From: a virus | Reading direction: 5' to 3' (one strand) | IMG/VR virus record: IMGVR_UViG_3300021420_000008 | Location: 1-50,916 of that record | Length of the DNA: 50,916 nt | Shown: positions 16,379 to 24,588 of the stretch, in pieces | How positions within the stretch are numbered: position 1 is the stretch's first letter | Layout: the number at the start of each line of letters is the position of its first letter | Program-made: the position numbers and the translations under genes | Notes under the pieces: model-generated | Told to the model about the DNA's origin: nothing | The model's database searches: none | The model's input: only the letters and a program-made list of their open reading frames with translations

Positions 16379-18885
16379 TTACAATCGCCCCACGAAATCC
16401 TCGAGGTCTTGACTCCAACCGGAATCACAAGAGGATCTTCGTAGGGGATTGTAATGCTCGACAGCTTGCGGAGTTTTTCAATGCTTGCGTCATGACGATG
16501 ACTAGGAAATTGCCCTGCGAGGGAGTCGTGCACCTGCAGTAGGACTTCAATCTCTGGTGCCTGCTCCCAGAGGTTCATCCAGGCTCTGTTGATGGCACAA
16601 CCCACTGTGCTCTGAGGTATCCAGGCAAGCCACTCTGGAAGTCCACCTTCGAGTCGATCGAAAATATACCAGCGATAGCCGAATGGATTCTGAACGAATC
16701 TGTGTCGAACAACCCATTCTTCGGTTCTTCGTTGCCATGCCAAGATGCCAGGATGAGCTCCAAACCAGAGAGCTTGTGCTCTCTCGACAGTTGCGACAGT
16801 CTCTCCCAGCTTTGGGGCGAGACCTCTAGCTGTAGCACCATAGTCAGTTGCATGCACGAACCTCTTTGCAAATTCCCGTCCGCCTCGCATCCTGTCGCGA
16901 TAGTCCCAATAACACCTCGGGCCGCAGGAACAGGCCTCTTCCCTGGAGTGACGCTCAATCAGCTCTTCCAGGGGAGGAGCCTCGCGTCCTGCGAGCACAA
17001 AGGCGTTGAGGAGATGAAGATCAACGCCCAAGCGAAGGGCAGCCTGTAGCATGCTATCGCGAGCCTCCCACACGACAACCTGGAGATCCGCTCGGTCGAG
17101 GTCCAGGTCAAAAAATGTGAATCCTGAATCAGGCCCAAACATAGTGCGTATATTCGGGAGCTGGAGCTTGGTTCCCCTCTTTTCAGCCTTGCTAACAGAC
17201 ATCGATTTGTCAGACGGAATGTTCTGGAGATTGGCTCCAGAACCAAAGGCGTTTTCTGAGGAGGACAAACGATAACTATACGGGGCAGATTTTCCACTCG
17301 TAGAGCCTCCGATGTTGTAAGAGCAGCGCATTCGATTATCAACGTCCAGCCGCTTGGTGAGCATTTCCATGAACTTGCCCAGCGTGCGGAGGTCAGCAAT
17401 CGCGTCGGTGAGGGGCTTCAGCAGGGGCTCCCGCTCCCCGATCTTGGTCAGCGCCTCATCGTTGCAGGTGACGTGAGCGGGCGCATTCTTCGTCGCTCGG
17501 GTCATAATCGCAGGCTGGGCGAAGTCGCGATAAAAGAGCGTCGTCATCTGCGGGTAGGAGCCGATGTTCAGCTCGTGGCCGAGGACCTCATGCAGCATGC
17601 CCTGGCCCGAAGCGATCGCCTCTTGTGTCTCCATAATTAGCTTATCTCGCTGTTCCGTCCTGACACGGATTCCGCGGAGCATCGCTTTGAGAACGGGGTA
17701 AAAGAGACGCTGCTGAAAATCGTGCACTTCCCCCAGGCCGAGTTTTTCGACGGAGCGAAGCTCGGCCTCCCCGCATTCTCGGGTGTAGACGCAGTCTTCG
17801 AGGTTATAACTCCAAAGCTGCTCTTCCCCCATCTTTGGATCCCAGTTCTTCCCCTCATCCTTCCAGTAGACATAGTGCCGTGCGTACATCGAGGCCTGGA
17901 AGTACAGGGCCTTGGGGAGCTGGCAAAACAGAGTGTGCTGCGAGATCATCGTGTCCTGGACACCGTGCGGGATAAAGTGCCAGTGGCGATGAATGTACTG
18001 CGCATCATAGAGGCCGTTCTGCCATCTCACCTTCACCCGAGGATTAGTAAGTAGCCGGAAGAGGAGCCAGATGATATGAGCTTCCTCGTCGAGAGACCAA
18101 TATCCTGAAGCTCGCTCGACGCACATGAAGGGTATTGACACTCCTTCTGTGAGGCTCCAGGACAGCCCACAACAGGCAATGTGACCAGCCCTGGTTTCAA
18201 GGTCGAGTTCGATCCACAGATCATCAGTCTGGGCTCGATCAATAAGTGCTTGAAGAGTCTGCACTGTTTGATTGAAGGTCGGCCGGATGAGGAATCGCCA
18301 CGAGGGTTTGTCATAGGTTCTTGTCTCACTTTCTCTCCGCGCGCGGCGAAGGTCGCTTACAGCAATGGCTCGCTGATCCCACTGACGCAAGATGGCAGCG
18401 GGGTGGATGGTAGGGATTAGCTTGGGAGAGTCGGCTCCGTCGAGCTGGAGGTGGCTGCCGCGCCACTTCATAATCCCCTTGCGGCCCGTTAGCGCCCAGA
18501 GGGGGTAGCCCCCGCAGCCGACAATGAGGTTAGGCTTAACAGCGGCAATTTCCTGCTTCAGATGCTCAAGCCCAGCGATGAACAGCGGCGCGACCTTGGT
18601 GTCGCGGAAGGGGATGAAATCCTTGGGACAATCCCGTCCCTTCCAGTACTTGGCCTTCTTGTCGAAGATCCAGGCTGCGAGTTCATTCTCTGGCGGGCGA
18701 GCGTTTACTAAGTTGCTGACGTAGATGTCGGAGCGCATCATGCCAGCCTCTTGAAGCATGCGATTCAGCTCCAGACCAGAGGCGCCGACGAAGGGGATGC
18801 CTTTGCGCTCCTCCTCCGCGCCCCAGGCTTCGCCGACGAGCATCACCTTCGCGGGGATTGGGCCGTCGCCAGAGCGGAGATGCAT
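16375..18885 (-). CDS. Uracil-DNA glycosylase / family A DNA polymerase fusion
   Basis: An 836-residue protein. Residues 1-180 are a uracil-DNA glycosylase superfamily domain of family 4 type (VMLVGEAWGAEEERKGIPFV and IPTIHPAAILRQW). Residues about 215-380 are a 3'-5' exonuclease with ELDLET (Exo I), WQNGLYDAQY (Exo II) and YNLEDCVYTRE (Exo III). Residues 380-836 are a PolA polymerase: motif A FFDLDLDRADLQVV, motif B REFAKRFVHATDYGAT, motif C LLQVHDSLAGQF. Motif A and C differ from the usual DYSQIELR and HDE: the second acidic residue in motif C is Ser. The glycosylase Fe-S cysteines of family 4 are not evident. This is the only replicative polymerase in the window. Confidence 0.9.
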   Translation of the reverse strand: MHLRSGDGPIPAKVMLVGEAWGAEEERKGIPFVGASGLELNRMLQEAGMMRSDIYVSNLVNARPPENELAAWIFDKKAKYWKGRDCPKDFIPFRDTKVAPLFIAGLEHLKQEIAAVKPNLIVGCGGYPLWALTGRKGIMKWRGSHLQLDGADSPKLIPTIHPAAILRQWDQRAIAVSDLRRARRESETRTYDKPSWRFLIRPTFNQTVQTLQALIDRAQTDDLWIELDLETRAGHIACCGLSWSLTEGVSIPFMCVERASGYWSLDEEAHIIWLLFRLLTNPRVKVRWQNGLYDAQYIHRHWHFIPHGVQDTMISQHTLFCQLPKALYFQASMYARHYVYWKDEGKNWDPKMGEEQLWSYNLEDCVYTRECGEAELRSVEKLGLGEVHDFQQRLFYPVLKAMLRGIRVRTEQRDKLIMETQEAIASGQGMLHEVLGHELNIGSYPQMTTLFYRDFAQPAIMTRATKNAPAHVTCNDEALTKIGEREPLLKPLTDAIADLRTLGKFMEMLTKRLDVDNRMRCSYNIGGSTSGKSAPYSYRLSSSENAFGSGANLQNIPSDKSMSVSKAEKRGTKLQLPNIRTMFGPDSGFTFFDLDLDRADLQVVVWEARDSMLQAALRLGVDLHLLNAFVLAGREAPPLEELIERHSREEACSCGPRCYWDYRDRMRGGREFAKRFVHATDYGATARGLAPKLGETVATVERAQALWFGAHPGILAWQRRTEEWVVRHRFVQNPFGYRWYIFDRLEGGLPEWLAWIPQSTVGCAINRAWMNLWEQAPEIEVLLQVHDSLAGQFPSHRHDASIEKLRKLSSITIPYEDPLVIPVGVKTSRISWGDCK

Positions 18886-18886
18886 G

Positions 18887-19051
18887 TTAGTGCCTGTAGC
18901 CCCAGGTTACCGTGGCGGTGATAGCGAGGGCCGAGAGCCAATAACAGCAATCGGCCCACCTGCGTCCGTAGGCCCACCAGAGAGCATTCGTGAGGTACAA
19001 GCTCATAATGACGTAGTTGAACAGCTTCGGATTGTTAAGAATGAAGCTCAC
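18887..19051 (-). CDS. Small membrane protein
   Basis: A 54-residue protein from a GTG that overlaps the preceding stop as GTGA, with GAGGA just upstream. It has two hydrophobic stretches, NYVIMSLYLTNALWWAYG and CCYWLSALAITATVTWGY, and a NNPKLFNY N-terminal part. Similar short proteins with this Trp-rich, two-helix pattern occur in other phage early regions. It lies between a HELIE-motif protein and the polymerase. Role unknown; membrane location is inferred from hydrophobicity. Confidence 0.65.
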   Translation of the reverse strand: MSFILNNPKLFNYVIMSLYLTNALWWAYGRRWADCCYWLSALAITATVTWGYRH

Positions 19052-19440
19052 GGCTTCCTCGGCGGCAGGGCGTCGATGGTTGCAATGTAGGGATCCCACG
19101 CTACGTGCAATTTGCGGGCGAGGTCTCGCTCCACCACTGTGGCTGCCATGTGCTCTCGATGATAAGGCGCAAGGGGATCAATCCCTGGATCGTTCGGGAA
19201 CTTCCCATCGTAGCCGATGTCGAAAGCATCCACCATCTCAGGAGTGATTCCGCGCTCGCAACAGAGAATCATCTCGATCAGCTCGTGCACCGCAATCAGG
19301 GCGTTGTAACGAGGATCGCCGAGATCGCTGACGGTGATGTGCCAAACTCCCTCTGGATCTGGCCACCAATCACCTGCGGTGTCGTAGCGTTGTTCGTAGT
19401 GGGAGATGATCTTGATGGTGATCTTCGAGAAGGGCTTCAA
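19048..19440 (-). CDS. HELIE-motif protein of unknown function
   Basis: A 130-residue protein starting at TTG, which overlaps the HNH stop (TTGA) and has GGAGG five bases upstream. The central helix NALIAVHELIEMILCCERG resembles an HExxE/H metal-binding helix, and a His pair follows at YHREHMAATVVERDLARKL. Similar proteins are found in phage early regions. Whether it is a metalloprotease is not clear, because the third ligand is only suggested by YHREH. A longer start at 19452 is possible but lies further into the HNH gene. Confidence 0.65.
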   Translation of the reverse strand: MKPFSKITIKIISHYEQRYDTAGDWWPDPEGVWHITVSDLGDPRYNALIAVHELIEMILCCERGITPEMVDAFDIGYDGKFPNDPGIDPLAPYHREHMAATVVERDLARKLHVAWDPYIATIDALPPRKP

Positions 19441-19853
19441 TTCCGCCTCCAATCACCTTCTCTACGCGCCTGCCGATTGTCTAGTATTACTTCCCTATTC
19501 TTGTAATAATTAGCTGTAGCGCATGCTTTGTGATAGAAGTAATCTCCCTTTCCTGCATATGCTCCTTTGCGCTTTACTTGACTCATCGTTGCAGGATTAC
19601 ACCAAACCTTACAGAGATAACATTTGCGATAGTCAGGATTACCGCTGGCCAGGAGCGCTTCTGTTCTTGTGTGTAGAAGAAAATGATATTTCTGATCAGG
19701 ACAGATCACCAAGTTATTGTTCGTGTTCGCCGGATCTAGGTCTATATGATGCACTTGTTCACTCCCTTTCAGTTCTCGTCCTAGAGCCTTTTCTGCTAAA
19801 TAGCGATGCAGTGTATTGCCGTGACCGCCTGTTTTCGGGTATACGTAAGTCAT
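19437..19853 (-). CDS. HNH endonuclease, homing type
   Basis: A 138-residue protein with an ATGA overlap with the methyltransferase gene. The segment LHRYLAEKALGRELKGSEQV, then HHIDLDPANTNNNLVICPDQ is the HNH_3 domain (HH, then N, then H in KYHFLLH). The C-terminal half carries a CYLCKVWCNPA Cys cluster and KACATANYY. Enzymes of this kind are free-standing homing nucleases that cut and spread into related phage genomes. Its base composition is visibly lower in GC than its neighbours (for example the AT-rich stretch 19480-19860), which suggests later arrival. Confidence 0.85.
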   Translation of the reverse strand: MTYVYPKTGGHGNTLHRYLAEKALGRELKGSEQVHHIDLDPANTNNNLVICPDQKYHFLLHTRTEALLASGNPDYRKCYLCKVWCNPATMSQVKRKGAYAGKGDYFYHKACATANYYKNREVILDNRQARREGDWRRN

Positions 19854-21175
19854 TTCAGCCCCATTAGTCTTTTCAATGCTATTCCGTAAGATGCTTGATC
19901 TTTCTCAATAGCTGTAGCGAACAGCTTAAGGCTGTGTGCTGCAGCAAGGATAGTACCTGTACCACAGAATGGATCTAGTACTCTGTCACCTGGCAGACAA
20001 CTACGGCCGAGTAAATCAGCGAATAACGCAACTGGTTTTTGTGCGGCGTGACCGAGGTTGTCGTCAGGAGGGAAGGTGAGGACGTCGCCCTGGAGGAGAT
20101 TGCACGTCCGGGAGCCCTTCAGGGCGTAGAGAATCAGCTCATACTTCCTTTGCGGCCCCATCTGCGGCCAGGGAGCACGCATCCCGAGGGGCTTATACCA
20201 GACCAAGGGCGTGCGGAAGGGCTTCCAGCCCACACGCTGGAAGGCGTCCTTGAGCCAGCAGAACCAGTCGATGTCACAGAACATGTACAGGTGCGCATCG
20301 GGCTTGGCCACGAGGAACGATAGTTCCGCGAAGCGGGTGAATAGGGTTGCGGCTTCCTGCGGATCATCCGCATAGCCGTGGGGGAGATTGCTCATCCCTC
20401 CGCTGTCTCCGTACTCGTCCGCCCCGATCCCGTAGGGAGGATCAGTGAGGATGCAGGCGAACTGGTCCGGCGCCGCTTCCGAGAGCCAGCGGATGGCGTC
20501 GATGTGCAGGAGGGAGTGAGAATGCCTTCCGTAGGTCGGACCCATCTGCTTGGCCACCTCCGTCGCCCTGGCAGCGACCTCCTTGCGCTGGATCAGCTTG
20601 AACGCTGGCCTCAGGCCGCCTGCATCGCGGACCTCGGGATCGTCCAGATAGCGGGAGACGATTAGCTCCATTCGAGCTGTCTGTTGCGCGACTCCGATCT
20701 CGTTCTCGGTTGCGACAGCGAGGGGGTCGATGTAGCGCTCGATGCCGATTTCCTTACTCCCTGGTTCTGGCATTCCAGCTGCCTTGGCTTGAAGTCCTCG
20801 CAAGCGAGCGAGCAGGGCGGTGGCTTCTGCCTTCTCCACCCAGGTCAGATCGGTGCGAATGCAGTTCTCATCGTACTCGCACTGCAAGGCTTCCAGCGGC
20901 TCTAGCTCCCCCAGCTCAACACAGGGCGCCGCACCGAGGACGATCTTGCCCTCAAAGCTGTAACCCATCCCCAACTCAGTCATGTCCCGCAGGACGCGGA
21001 GGCGGCGCTCGCCTGACACGAGGGTGGTTGACCCGTTGAGCTGGCGGACGACCAGCGGAAGCTGAAGGCCGATCTGCTCGATGGAGGCCTGGAGTTCCTG
21101 GAGCGCCTCCGGCTTGAACTCCCTCCGCTGGCGATTTTCGGGGACCTGGATGTTGGCGATTGGTATTAGCTGCAA
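19850..21175 (-). CDS. ParB-domain / DNA methyltransferase fusion
   Basis: A 441-residue protein. Residues 1-210 are a ParB/Srx-like domain (IPIANIQVPENRQRREFKPE, then SGERRLRVLRDM), a partition-protein fold that in phages is often fused to modification enzymes. Residues 215-441 are an amino-methyltransferase with ILTDPPYGIGADEYG (catalytic DPPY, motif IV), WYKPLG, and VLDPFCGTGTILAAA (AdoMet binding, motif I), in the order of beta-class N6-adenine or N4-cytosine enzymes. It probably methylates phage DNA to evade host restriction or to control replication. No partner restriction gene is visible. Confidence 0.85.
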   Translation of the reverse strand: MQLIPIANIQVPENRQRREFKPEALQELQASIEQIGLQLPLVVRQLNGSTTLVSGERRLRVLRDMTELGMGYSFEGKIVLGAAPCVELGELEPLEALQCEYDENCIRTDLTWVEKAEATALLARLRGLQAKAAGMPEPGSKEIGIERYIDPLAVATENEIGVAQQTARMELIVSRYLDDPEVRDAGGLRPAFKLIQRKEVAARATEVAKQMGPTYGRHSHSLLHIDAIRWLSEAAPDQFACILTDPPYGIGADEYGDSGGMSNLPHGYADDPQEAATLFTRFAELSFLVAKPDAHLYMFCDIDWFCWLKDAFQRVGWKPFRTPLVWYKPLGMRAPWPQMGPQRKYELILYALKGSRTCNLLQGDVLTFPPDDNLGHAAQKPVALFADLLGRSCLPGDRVLDPFCGTGTILAAAHSLKLFATAIEKDQASYGIALKRLMGLK

Positions 21176-21254
21176 CGTATGCTCCTCGAAAGGGCCGGGA
21201 TTTTGGTTAGGCTCCCGGCGGACCTAGCAACTGCCGACGGTCAAGCCGCCAGCT

Positions 21255-21746
21255 TCAGGGTTTTGCAACCCCTTGGATCTCGTCGAAGATTTCTCCAGCT
21301 GAGGGCCCTTCCTCCGCAATGCGGTGGCCGATCTTCACCTTTACGACCTTCCCGCCGAGCATGCGGGGGTTGAAGGGCTGACCTGGAGTATTGAGATCCG
21401 TCGCCTCCCGCCACCGCCGCAGGGAGGGATTCTTCCCCACGCCGTAATCTATGCCCCCTTGGGGAGTCGTCTCCACCATGATGCTGTCATTCATCGTCAC
21501 AGTGGTCTGGGGGAGCTTCAGCTCCTCTTGGATGTGCAGGGGCACCTCGAGCGTCAGCGGGACGTCGAAGGCGATTCCTGCCTTGATTTTCGCATCTTGC
21601 TTCTTCGAGGTCCATTGGCGGGCCTTTAGCTCACCTGTAACTGCGGTATAATCCCCGGGAGGCAGCGGGGGCCTGCGGACGGATTGCTCGGTGGTAGTTG
21701 CATCGAGAAAAGAGGAAGGGTCAAAGCTTGAAAGTGAGTCGTTCAT
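21255..21746 (-). CDS. Unknown early protein between Sak4-like ATPase and methyltransferase
   Basis: A 163-residue protein from the ATG at 21746 with AAGGAG correctly placed upstream. The N-terminus is Ser/Asp-rich (SLSSFDPSSFLDATTTEQS) followed by RRPPLPPGDYTAVTGELKAR and a mixed beta region (FDVPLTLEVPLHIQEEL, then GGKVVKVKIGHRIAEEG). The PPGDY / K..I pattern occurs in small proteins that accompany phage recombination ATPases, so a DNA-binding partner role is possible but unproven. The 79 bases after it, before the methyltransferase, hold a weak stem (GCCGGGA at 21194-21200 with TCCCGGC at 21213-21219) but no T-run. Confidence 0.65.
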   Translation of the reverse strand: MNDSLSSFDPSSFLDATTTEQSVRRPPLPPGDYTAVTGELKARQWTSKKQDAKIKAGIAFDVPLTLEVPLHIQEELKLPQTTVTMNDSIMVETTPQGGIDYGVGKNPSLRRWREATDLNTPGQPFNPRMLGGKVVKVKIGHRIAEEGPSAGEIFDEIQGVAKP

Positions 21747-21823
21747 CTTGGCTCCTTGAAAGCTGATTGTGGCTCTTGTGCTAGGACTGGCCCACGCCAC
21801 CTCGAAGGGCCAGAACACTGCGA

Positions 21824-21886
21824 TTAAAGGGATTCCCATAGCGTGCGGAGGAGGATCCAGACGCAGAGCAACAGCACCGCTGTCAC
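21824..21886 (-). CDS. Possible 20-aa membrane peptide
   Basis: A 20-residue frame starting at GTG, which overlaps the stop of the Sak4-like gene as GTGA. It reads as one short hydrophobic helix (TAVLLLCVWILLRTLWESL). The start is coupled to the upstream stop, where GGGGAGGG lies just ahead. It is too short to be sure; chance open frames of this length are common. The remaining bases to 21746 hold only the leader of the next gene. Confidence 0.3.
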   Translation of the reverse strand: MTAVLLLCVWILLRTLWESL

Positions 21887-22776
21887 TTCCCTCCCCTCGC
21901 CTGCCACTTGTCCATTACCTGGGCAAAGTCCGCGGGCAGCTTGCTGGCGATGGGCAGATTCCTCGCTTTGGTGTCGATGTTCGAGGCAGCGGTGTCCCAA
22001 TAGAAATCCCTACCCTCGCGGAGGGAGTAGATCACGTCGCTGAATAGGGGCGGGATGTCATCCGCAATGGCTGTGCCGAGGGACTTGGTCATCGTCTTCG
22101 TTGTGCCTGTGAGGAAGTCAGTCTGCCTCCGCACATGTGCTGTCATCACTACCGTACACTGACAGGTGATCAGCTTGCGGAGGAAGTTCAGCAGATTGTT
22201 CTGTGCAACCAGGTACTCATTCTGAGCCATCATCGGCTTGTTGCCGATGGTCATCTTTTCAGCCGCTGCCGCGAGTTCGCTTAGAGAGTCGAGCATGAAG
22301 ATCTTGTCCGTCCCCCACTTATCAATCGCTCCAAATTTCTTGCCTGTGCGATCGTCGGGGAAGTCCGTGCAGGTCGCCAGGACGTGCCAGAATGAATTGT
22401 TCGCTCCCGCTCGCGTGCCGTCGATCAGCTTGGTGAGGGACTCGTAGCTGAGTTTCGCTACGTTATCCGCTCCGGTCATCAAGGATTGGAAACTGAGCGG
22501 TGCGATAGGCTGCATGTGCCAGTGGAGACAGTCCGGGATGGGCCTCGGCTCCCGGCGCTTGGGATCGTTGGGATCTGTATCCCGCCAATAGCCCATCAAG
22601 GTTTCGAGGCTCTGTTCGAGGAAGAGAATGAAGACCTCCTTCCCATGCGCTTGAGCCCAATCGACCATCGTAGCGAGCGCATAAGTCTTCCCTGATCCGG
22701 CGGGGCCTTCGAGCAGCTCCTTCGGACCGGCGAGAGTAGGTTCTGGTATCGATATTGGTACCGCTGCTAGAGTCAT
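21883..22776 (-). CDS. Sak4-like RecA-fold ATPase
   Basis: A 297-residue protein with GGGAGGAAG before its ATG. The Walker A motif ELLEGPAGSGKTYAL is at residues 20-34, and a Walker B-like strand with KIFMLDSLSELA follows near 170. Later LITCQCTVVMTAHVRRQ corresponds to the sensor strand of RecA-like cores. Proteins of this AAA_24/Sak4 group are phage single-strand annealing or recombination ATPases. It is followed by a possible DNA-binding partner and lies downstream of a RecB/Cas4-like nuclease, which together make a recombination or replication-restart module. Confidence 0.8.
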   Translation of the reverse strand: MTLAAVPISIPEPTLAGPKELLEGPAGSGKTYALATMVDWAQAHGKEVFILFLEQSLETLMGYWRDTDPNDPKRREPRPIPDCLHWHMQPIAPLSFQSLMTGADNVAKLSYESLTKLIDGTRAGANNSFWHVLATCTDFPDDRTGKKFGAIDKWGTDKIFMLDSLSELAAAAEKMTIGNKPMMAQNEYLVAQNNLLNFLRKLITCQCTVVMTAHVRRQTDFLTGTTKTMTKSLGTAIADDIPPLFSDVIYSLREGRDFYWDTAASNIDTKARNLPIASKLPADFAQVMDKWQARGGK

Positions 22777-22889
22777 CGCTTCCTCCCTCGGATCGCTGCC
22801 TTGCGAGCAGGAGGCTGGCCCAGCGCCGCGAGGCGGCGGGAGGCATCAGCCAGCTTCTGGACCGGTTTCGGTTTCGGTTTCTTCTTCAC
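22773..22889 (-). CDS. Possible 38-aa basic peptide
   Basis: A frame of 38 residues starting at GTG with AGGGAG seven bases upstream. It is Lys/Arg/Pro-rich (KKKPKPKPVQKLADASRR, then ARKAAIRGRKR) and ends ATGA with the Sak4-like gene. The first 44 bases overlap the end of the 92-residue gene in another phase. The same frame is open further upstream, where a longer start would overlap more of that gene. A basic peptide next to a recombination ATPase could bind DNA, but the frame may also be only the consequence of a low-complexity Glu/Thr-coding stretch in the other phase. Confidence 0.45.
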   Translation of the reverse strand: MKKKPKPKPVQKLADASRRLAALGQPPARKAAIRGRKR

Positions 22890-23124
22890 TCTGTCGCTCC
22901 CTGGCTCGTAAGCCTGCTGCATAACCTTGATCATAACCATCGCGAAAGCCAGCATCCCGGCCCTCGCGTATACCGTCCAGCTTCCCGTTGATGAATCCTG
23001 TGTCATAAGCCATCTGCCTCACATGCGATGTTGCGATCTCCCCCGCTGCCTCGGCGTCAGCGAAAAATTGTTCAAAGGCCATCAGGTAGTTGCGGAGCTT
23101 CGGAATCTGCCTGGGATCGATCAT
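22846..23124 (-). CDS. Small unknown protein with Gly-Asp-Tyr repeats
   Basis: A 92-residue protein with GAGGCACTGAG upstream of its ATG. The first 40 residues form a charged helix (QIPKLRNYLMAFEQFFADAE). Residues 48-72 carry a repeated GFxxGxxDG pattern (TGFINGKLDGIREGRDAGFR, DGYDQGYAAG), typical of short helical repeats in proteins such as Yae1-like or FliH-like stalks. The C-terminus is acidic (SEEETETETGPEAG). The gene order puts it with the recombination module. Function unknown. Confidence 0.65.
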   Translation of the reverse strand: MIDPRQIPKLRNYLMAFEQFFADAEAAGEIATSHVRQMAYDTGFINGKLDGIREGRDAGFRDGYDQGYAAGLRARERQSEEETETETGPEAG

Positions 23125-23133
23125 CTCAGTGCC

Positions 23134-23367
23134 TCAATAAAGCGTTCCGTCATCGGCGAGAGTGCCTTTCAACAGTCCCTTCTTATCCGCAATCCACCTC
23201 GTTATCACGAGCCAGTCCTGCCCTTGCCCCATTCGGTGGATGGCCTCCGTTTGGCTCAAGGGAATCCAGACCAGCTCCCCGGAATCGAGCGCGACCTGGA
23301 TCGCCGCCTCGGTCTCCCGGACGATGGTGACGTTCTTGAGGTCGAAGACTTCATGTATTCTTGCCAT
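23134..23367 (-). CDS. Small unknown early protein (77 aa)
   Basis: Starts at an ATG 17 bases inside the end of the preceding gene. The sequence is a compact beta-rich pattern (VFDLKNVTIVRETEAAIQVA, then LVWIPLSQTEAI), where VWIPLSQ resembles a short conserved segment in phage early proteins that sit near Sak-type recombinases. The end is basic then acidic (KKGLLKGTLADDGTLY). No catalytic motif. I infer an accessory role in the recombination module from position only. Confidence 0.6.
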   Translation of the reverse strand: MARIHEVFDLKNVTIVRETEAAIQVALDSGELVWIPLSQTEAIHRMGQGQDWLVITRWIADKKGLLKGTLADDGTLY

Positions 23368-23686
23368 AGGGTGCCTTCCCCACCAGTCCATGCTTGGCCT
23401 TGAAGATCACCAGAAAGCGCTCCAGTTCTGCATTGAGCTGACTCATCCGCTTCATGTCATTCTCTGTTGGATCGTGCCCTGGATCGAGGAAGCTCATCAC
23501 GCTGGAGAAGAGATGCATCGCTCCGGAGAAGAAAGCGATGCGGCATTCATCTCGCTGGATTTGCGGTGCTTCTGGAGAGAGTACCAGGCGTTCGTAGCTG
23601 ACCCAACCCGCTTCCATCAACAAGCCACGATCGGCTAGCTCCTTGGTGACGACATCGGTCAGAGCCTTGAGTTTCGGATCAATCAC
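23351..23686 (-). CDS. Small helical unknown protein (111 aa)
   Basis: The GTG start at 23686 overlaps the nuclease stop as GTGA. The protein is helical (LKALTDVVTKELADRGLLME) with a central hydrophobic stretch (ECRIAFFSGAMHLFSSVMSF) and a long amphipathic helix to the end (MKRMSQLNAELERFLVIFKA). No metal-binding or nucleotide-binding motif. It lies between the nuclease and the Sak4-like ATPase and is likely co-translated with the nuclease. Function unknown. Confidence 0.65.
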   Translation of the reverse strand: MIDPKLKALTDVVTKELADRGLLMEAGWVSYERLVLSPEAPQIQRDECRIAFFSGAMHLFSSVMSFLDPGHDPTENDMKRMSQLNAELERFLVIFKAKHGLVGKAPYGKNT

Positions 23687-24588
23687 AGCAACGTCTCCTT
23701 CCGTGTGAGCGGATCCCACTTCCGCTTTTCGAAGTCGATCTCCAGCCAGGGCTGGGCGTCCTCACTCATGCAGACCTTGCGGAACATACACCCCCCGAAG
23801 GCCGAGCATGCATCATCCAGATTGTAGTCCCAGTATCCCTCCTTCCAGCACTGGATCATCCGCTCGATGTCCCGCACAACCTGCTTGAGCCATCTGTCGA
23901 TCATGAACTGCGGCCGGTAGGTCAGTGCCTGAAGAGTGTCATACTTAGTCTTGAGAACGCTGATTCCGCGGATAAGAAATCCCTGAATTGGGATACCTGC
24001 CTGTTGGCAGCCCCAGCAATATCCGGTGAACTGGGCACGGAGATCCCACTGACGGGGCCAGGTGGCGCCGAGCTGGGTTGTGGTCTTATCATCTTCGCCG
24101 TAGACTGCGCCGGCAAATTCCGTGACTTGATCCATCCGGCCGCAGTAGATGATTGGACTGAGTGTCTGGGGATGGAGGAGCGGAAGCGGTTCTGCGAAGG
24201 AGAACTCAATCCCCTTGCGATCGGGGCCGATCTGGCTGGGGATCGCCGTCTCTTCGGCGAGGGGGTAACGGTCAAGGTAGTACTCCAGTGCGCCCATCAT
24301 TCGGGTAAGGGACTTCGGGGAGTCATCCGGACATTGGAAGTCACCGTATTCTTCGAGGAGAGCCTTCATTCCCTTCGCCGCTGCGGTGTTTGGATCCTCG
24401 CCCTGTTCGAAGAAGGACTTGCGGGCGACTTCCAGACCCTTGGCATAGGCCCCTCCGGCGTGGAGGTGGACGTTGGGTGTGCGAGGTTTCCAGTGCAGGA
24501 GATGCTCCAGATAAAATTTTTGCGGACAACTCACGAAGGTTGAGCGGAGTGTGTTATCGATCACTTCGGGAAAAGGGAGCGCTGTCAT
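23683..24588 (-). CDS. RecB/Cas4-like PD-(D/E)XK nuclease
   Basis: A 301-residue protein from an ATG with AGGAG upstream. The N-terminus DNTLRSTFVSCPQKFYLEHL is the entry helix of Cas4/RecB-family nucleases with its conserved Cys; then GGAYAKGLEVARKSFFEQG. The active-site strand is around YCGRMDQVTEF and VYGEDDKTTTQLG (D, then D-x-K). The C-terminus has SAFGGCMFRKVC with DDACSAF before it, a three-Cys group that with the N-terminal Cys can hold an iron-sulfur cluster. Such enzymes are 5' or 3' exonucleases that make ends for recombination, in keeping with the Sak4-like ATPase nearby. Confidence 0.85.
   Translation of the reverse strand: MTALPFPEVIDNTLRSTFVSCPQKFYLEHLLHWKPRTPNVHLHAGGAYAKGLEVARKSFFEQGEDPNTAAAKGMKALLEEYGDFQCPDDSPKSLTRMMGALEYYLDRYPLAEETAIPSQIGPDRKGIEFSFAEPLPLLHPQTLSPIIYCGRMDQVTEFAGAVYGEDDKTTTQLGATWPRQWDLRAQFTGYCWGCQQAGIPIQGFLIRGISVLKTKYDTLQALTYRPQFMIDRWLKQVVRDIERMIQCWKEGYWDYNLDDACSAFGGCMFRKVCMSEDAQPWLEIDFEKRKWDPLTRKETLL

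Noticed and set aside
22773-23006. 77-residue version of the basic peptide frame
   Set aside because: The longer form overlaps the 92-residue gene almost fully and has no good start signal; only the 38-residue form with AGGGAG is kept as a possibility.
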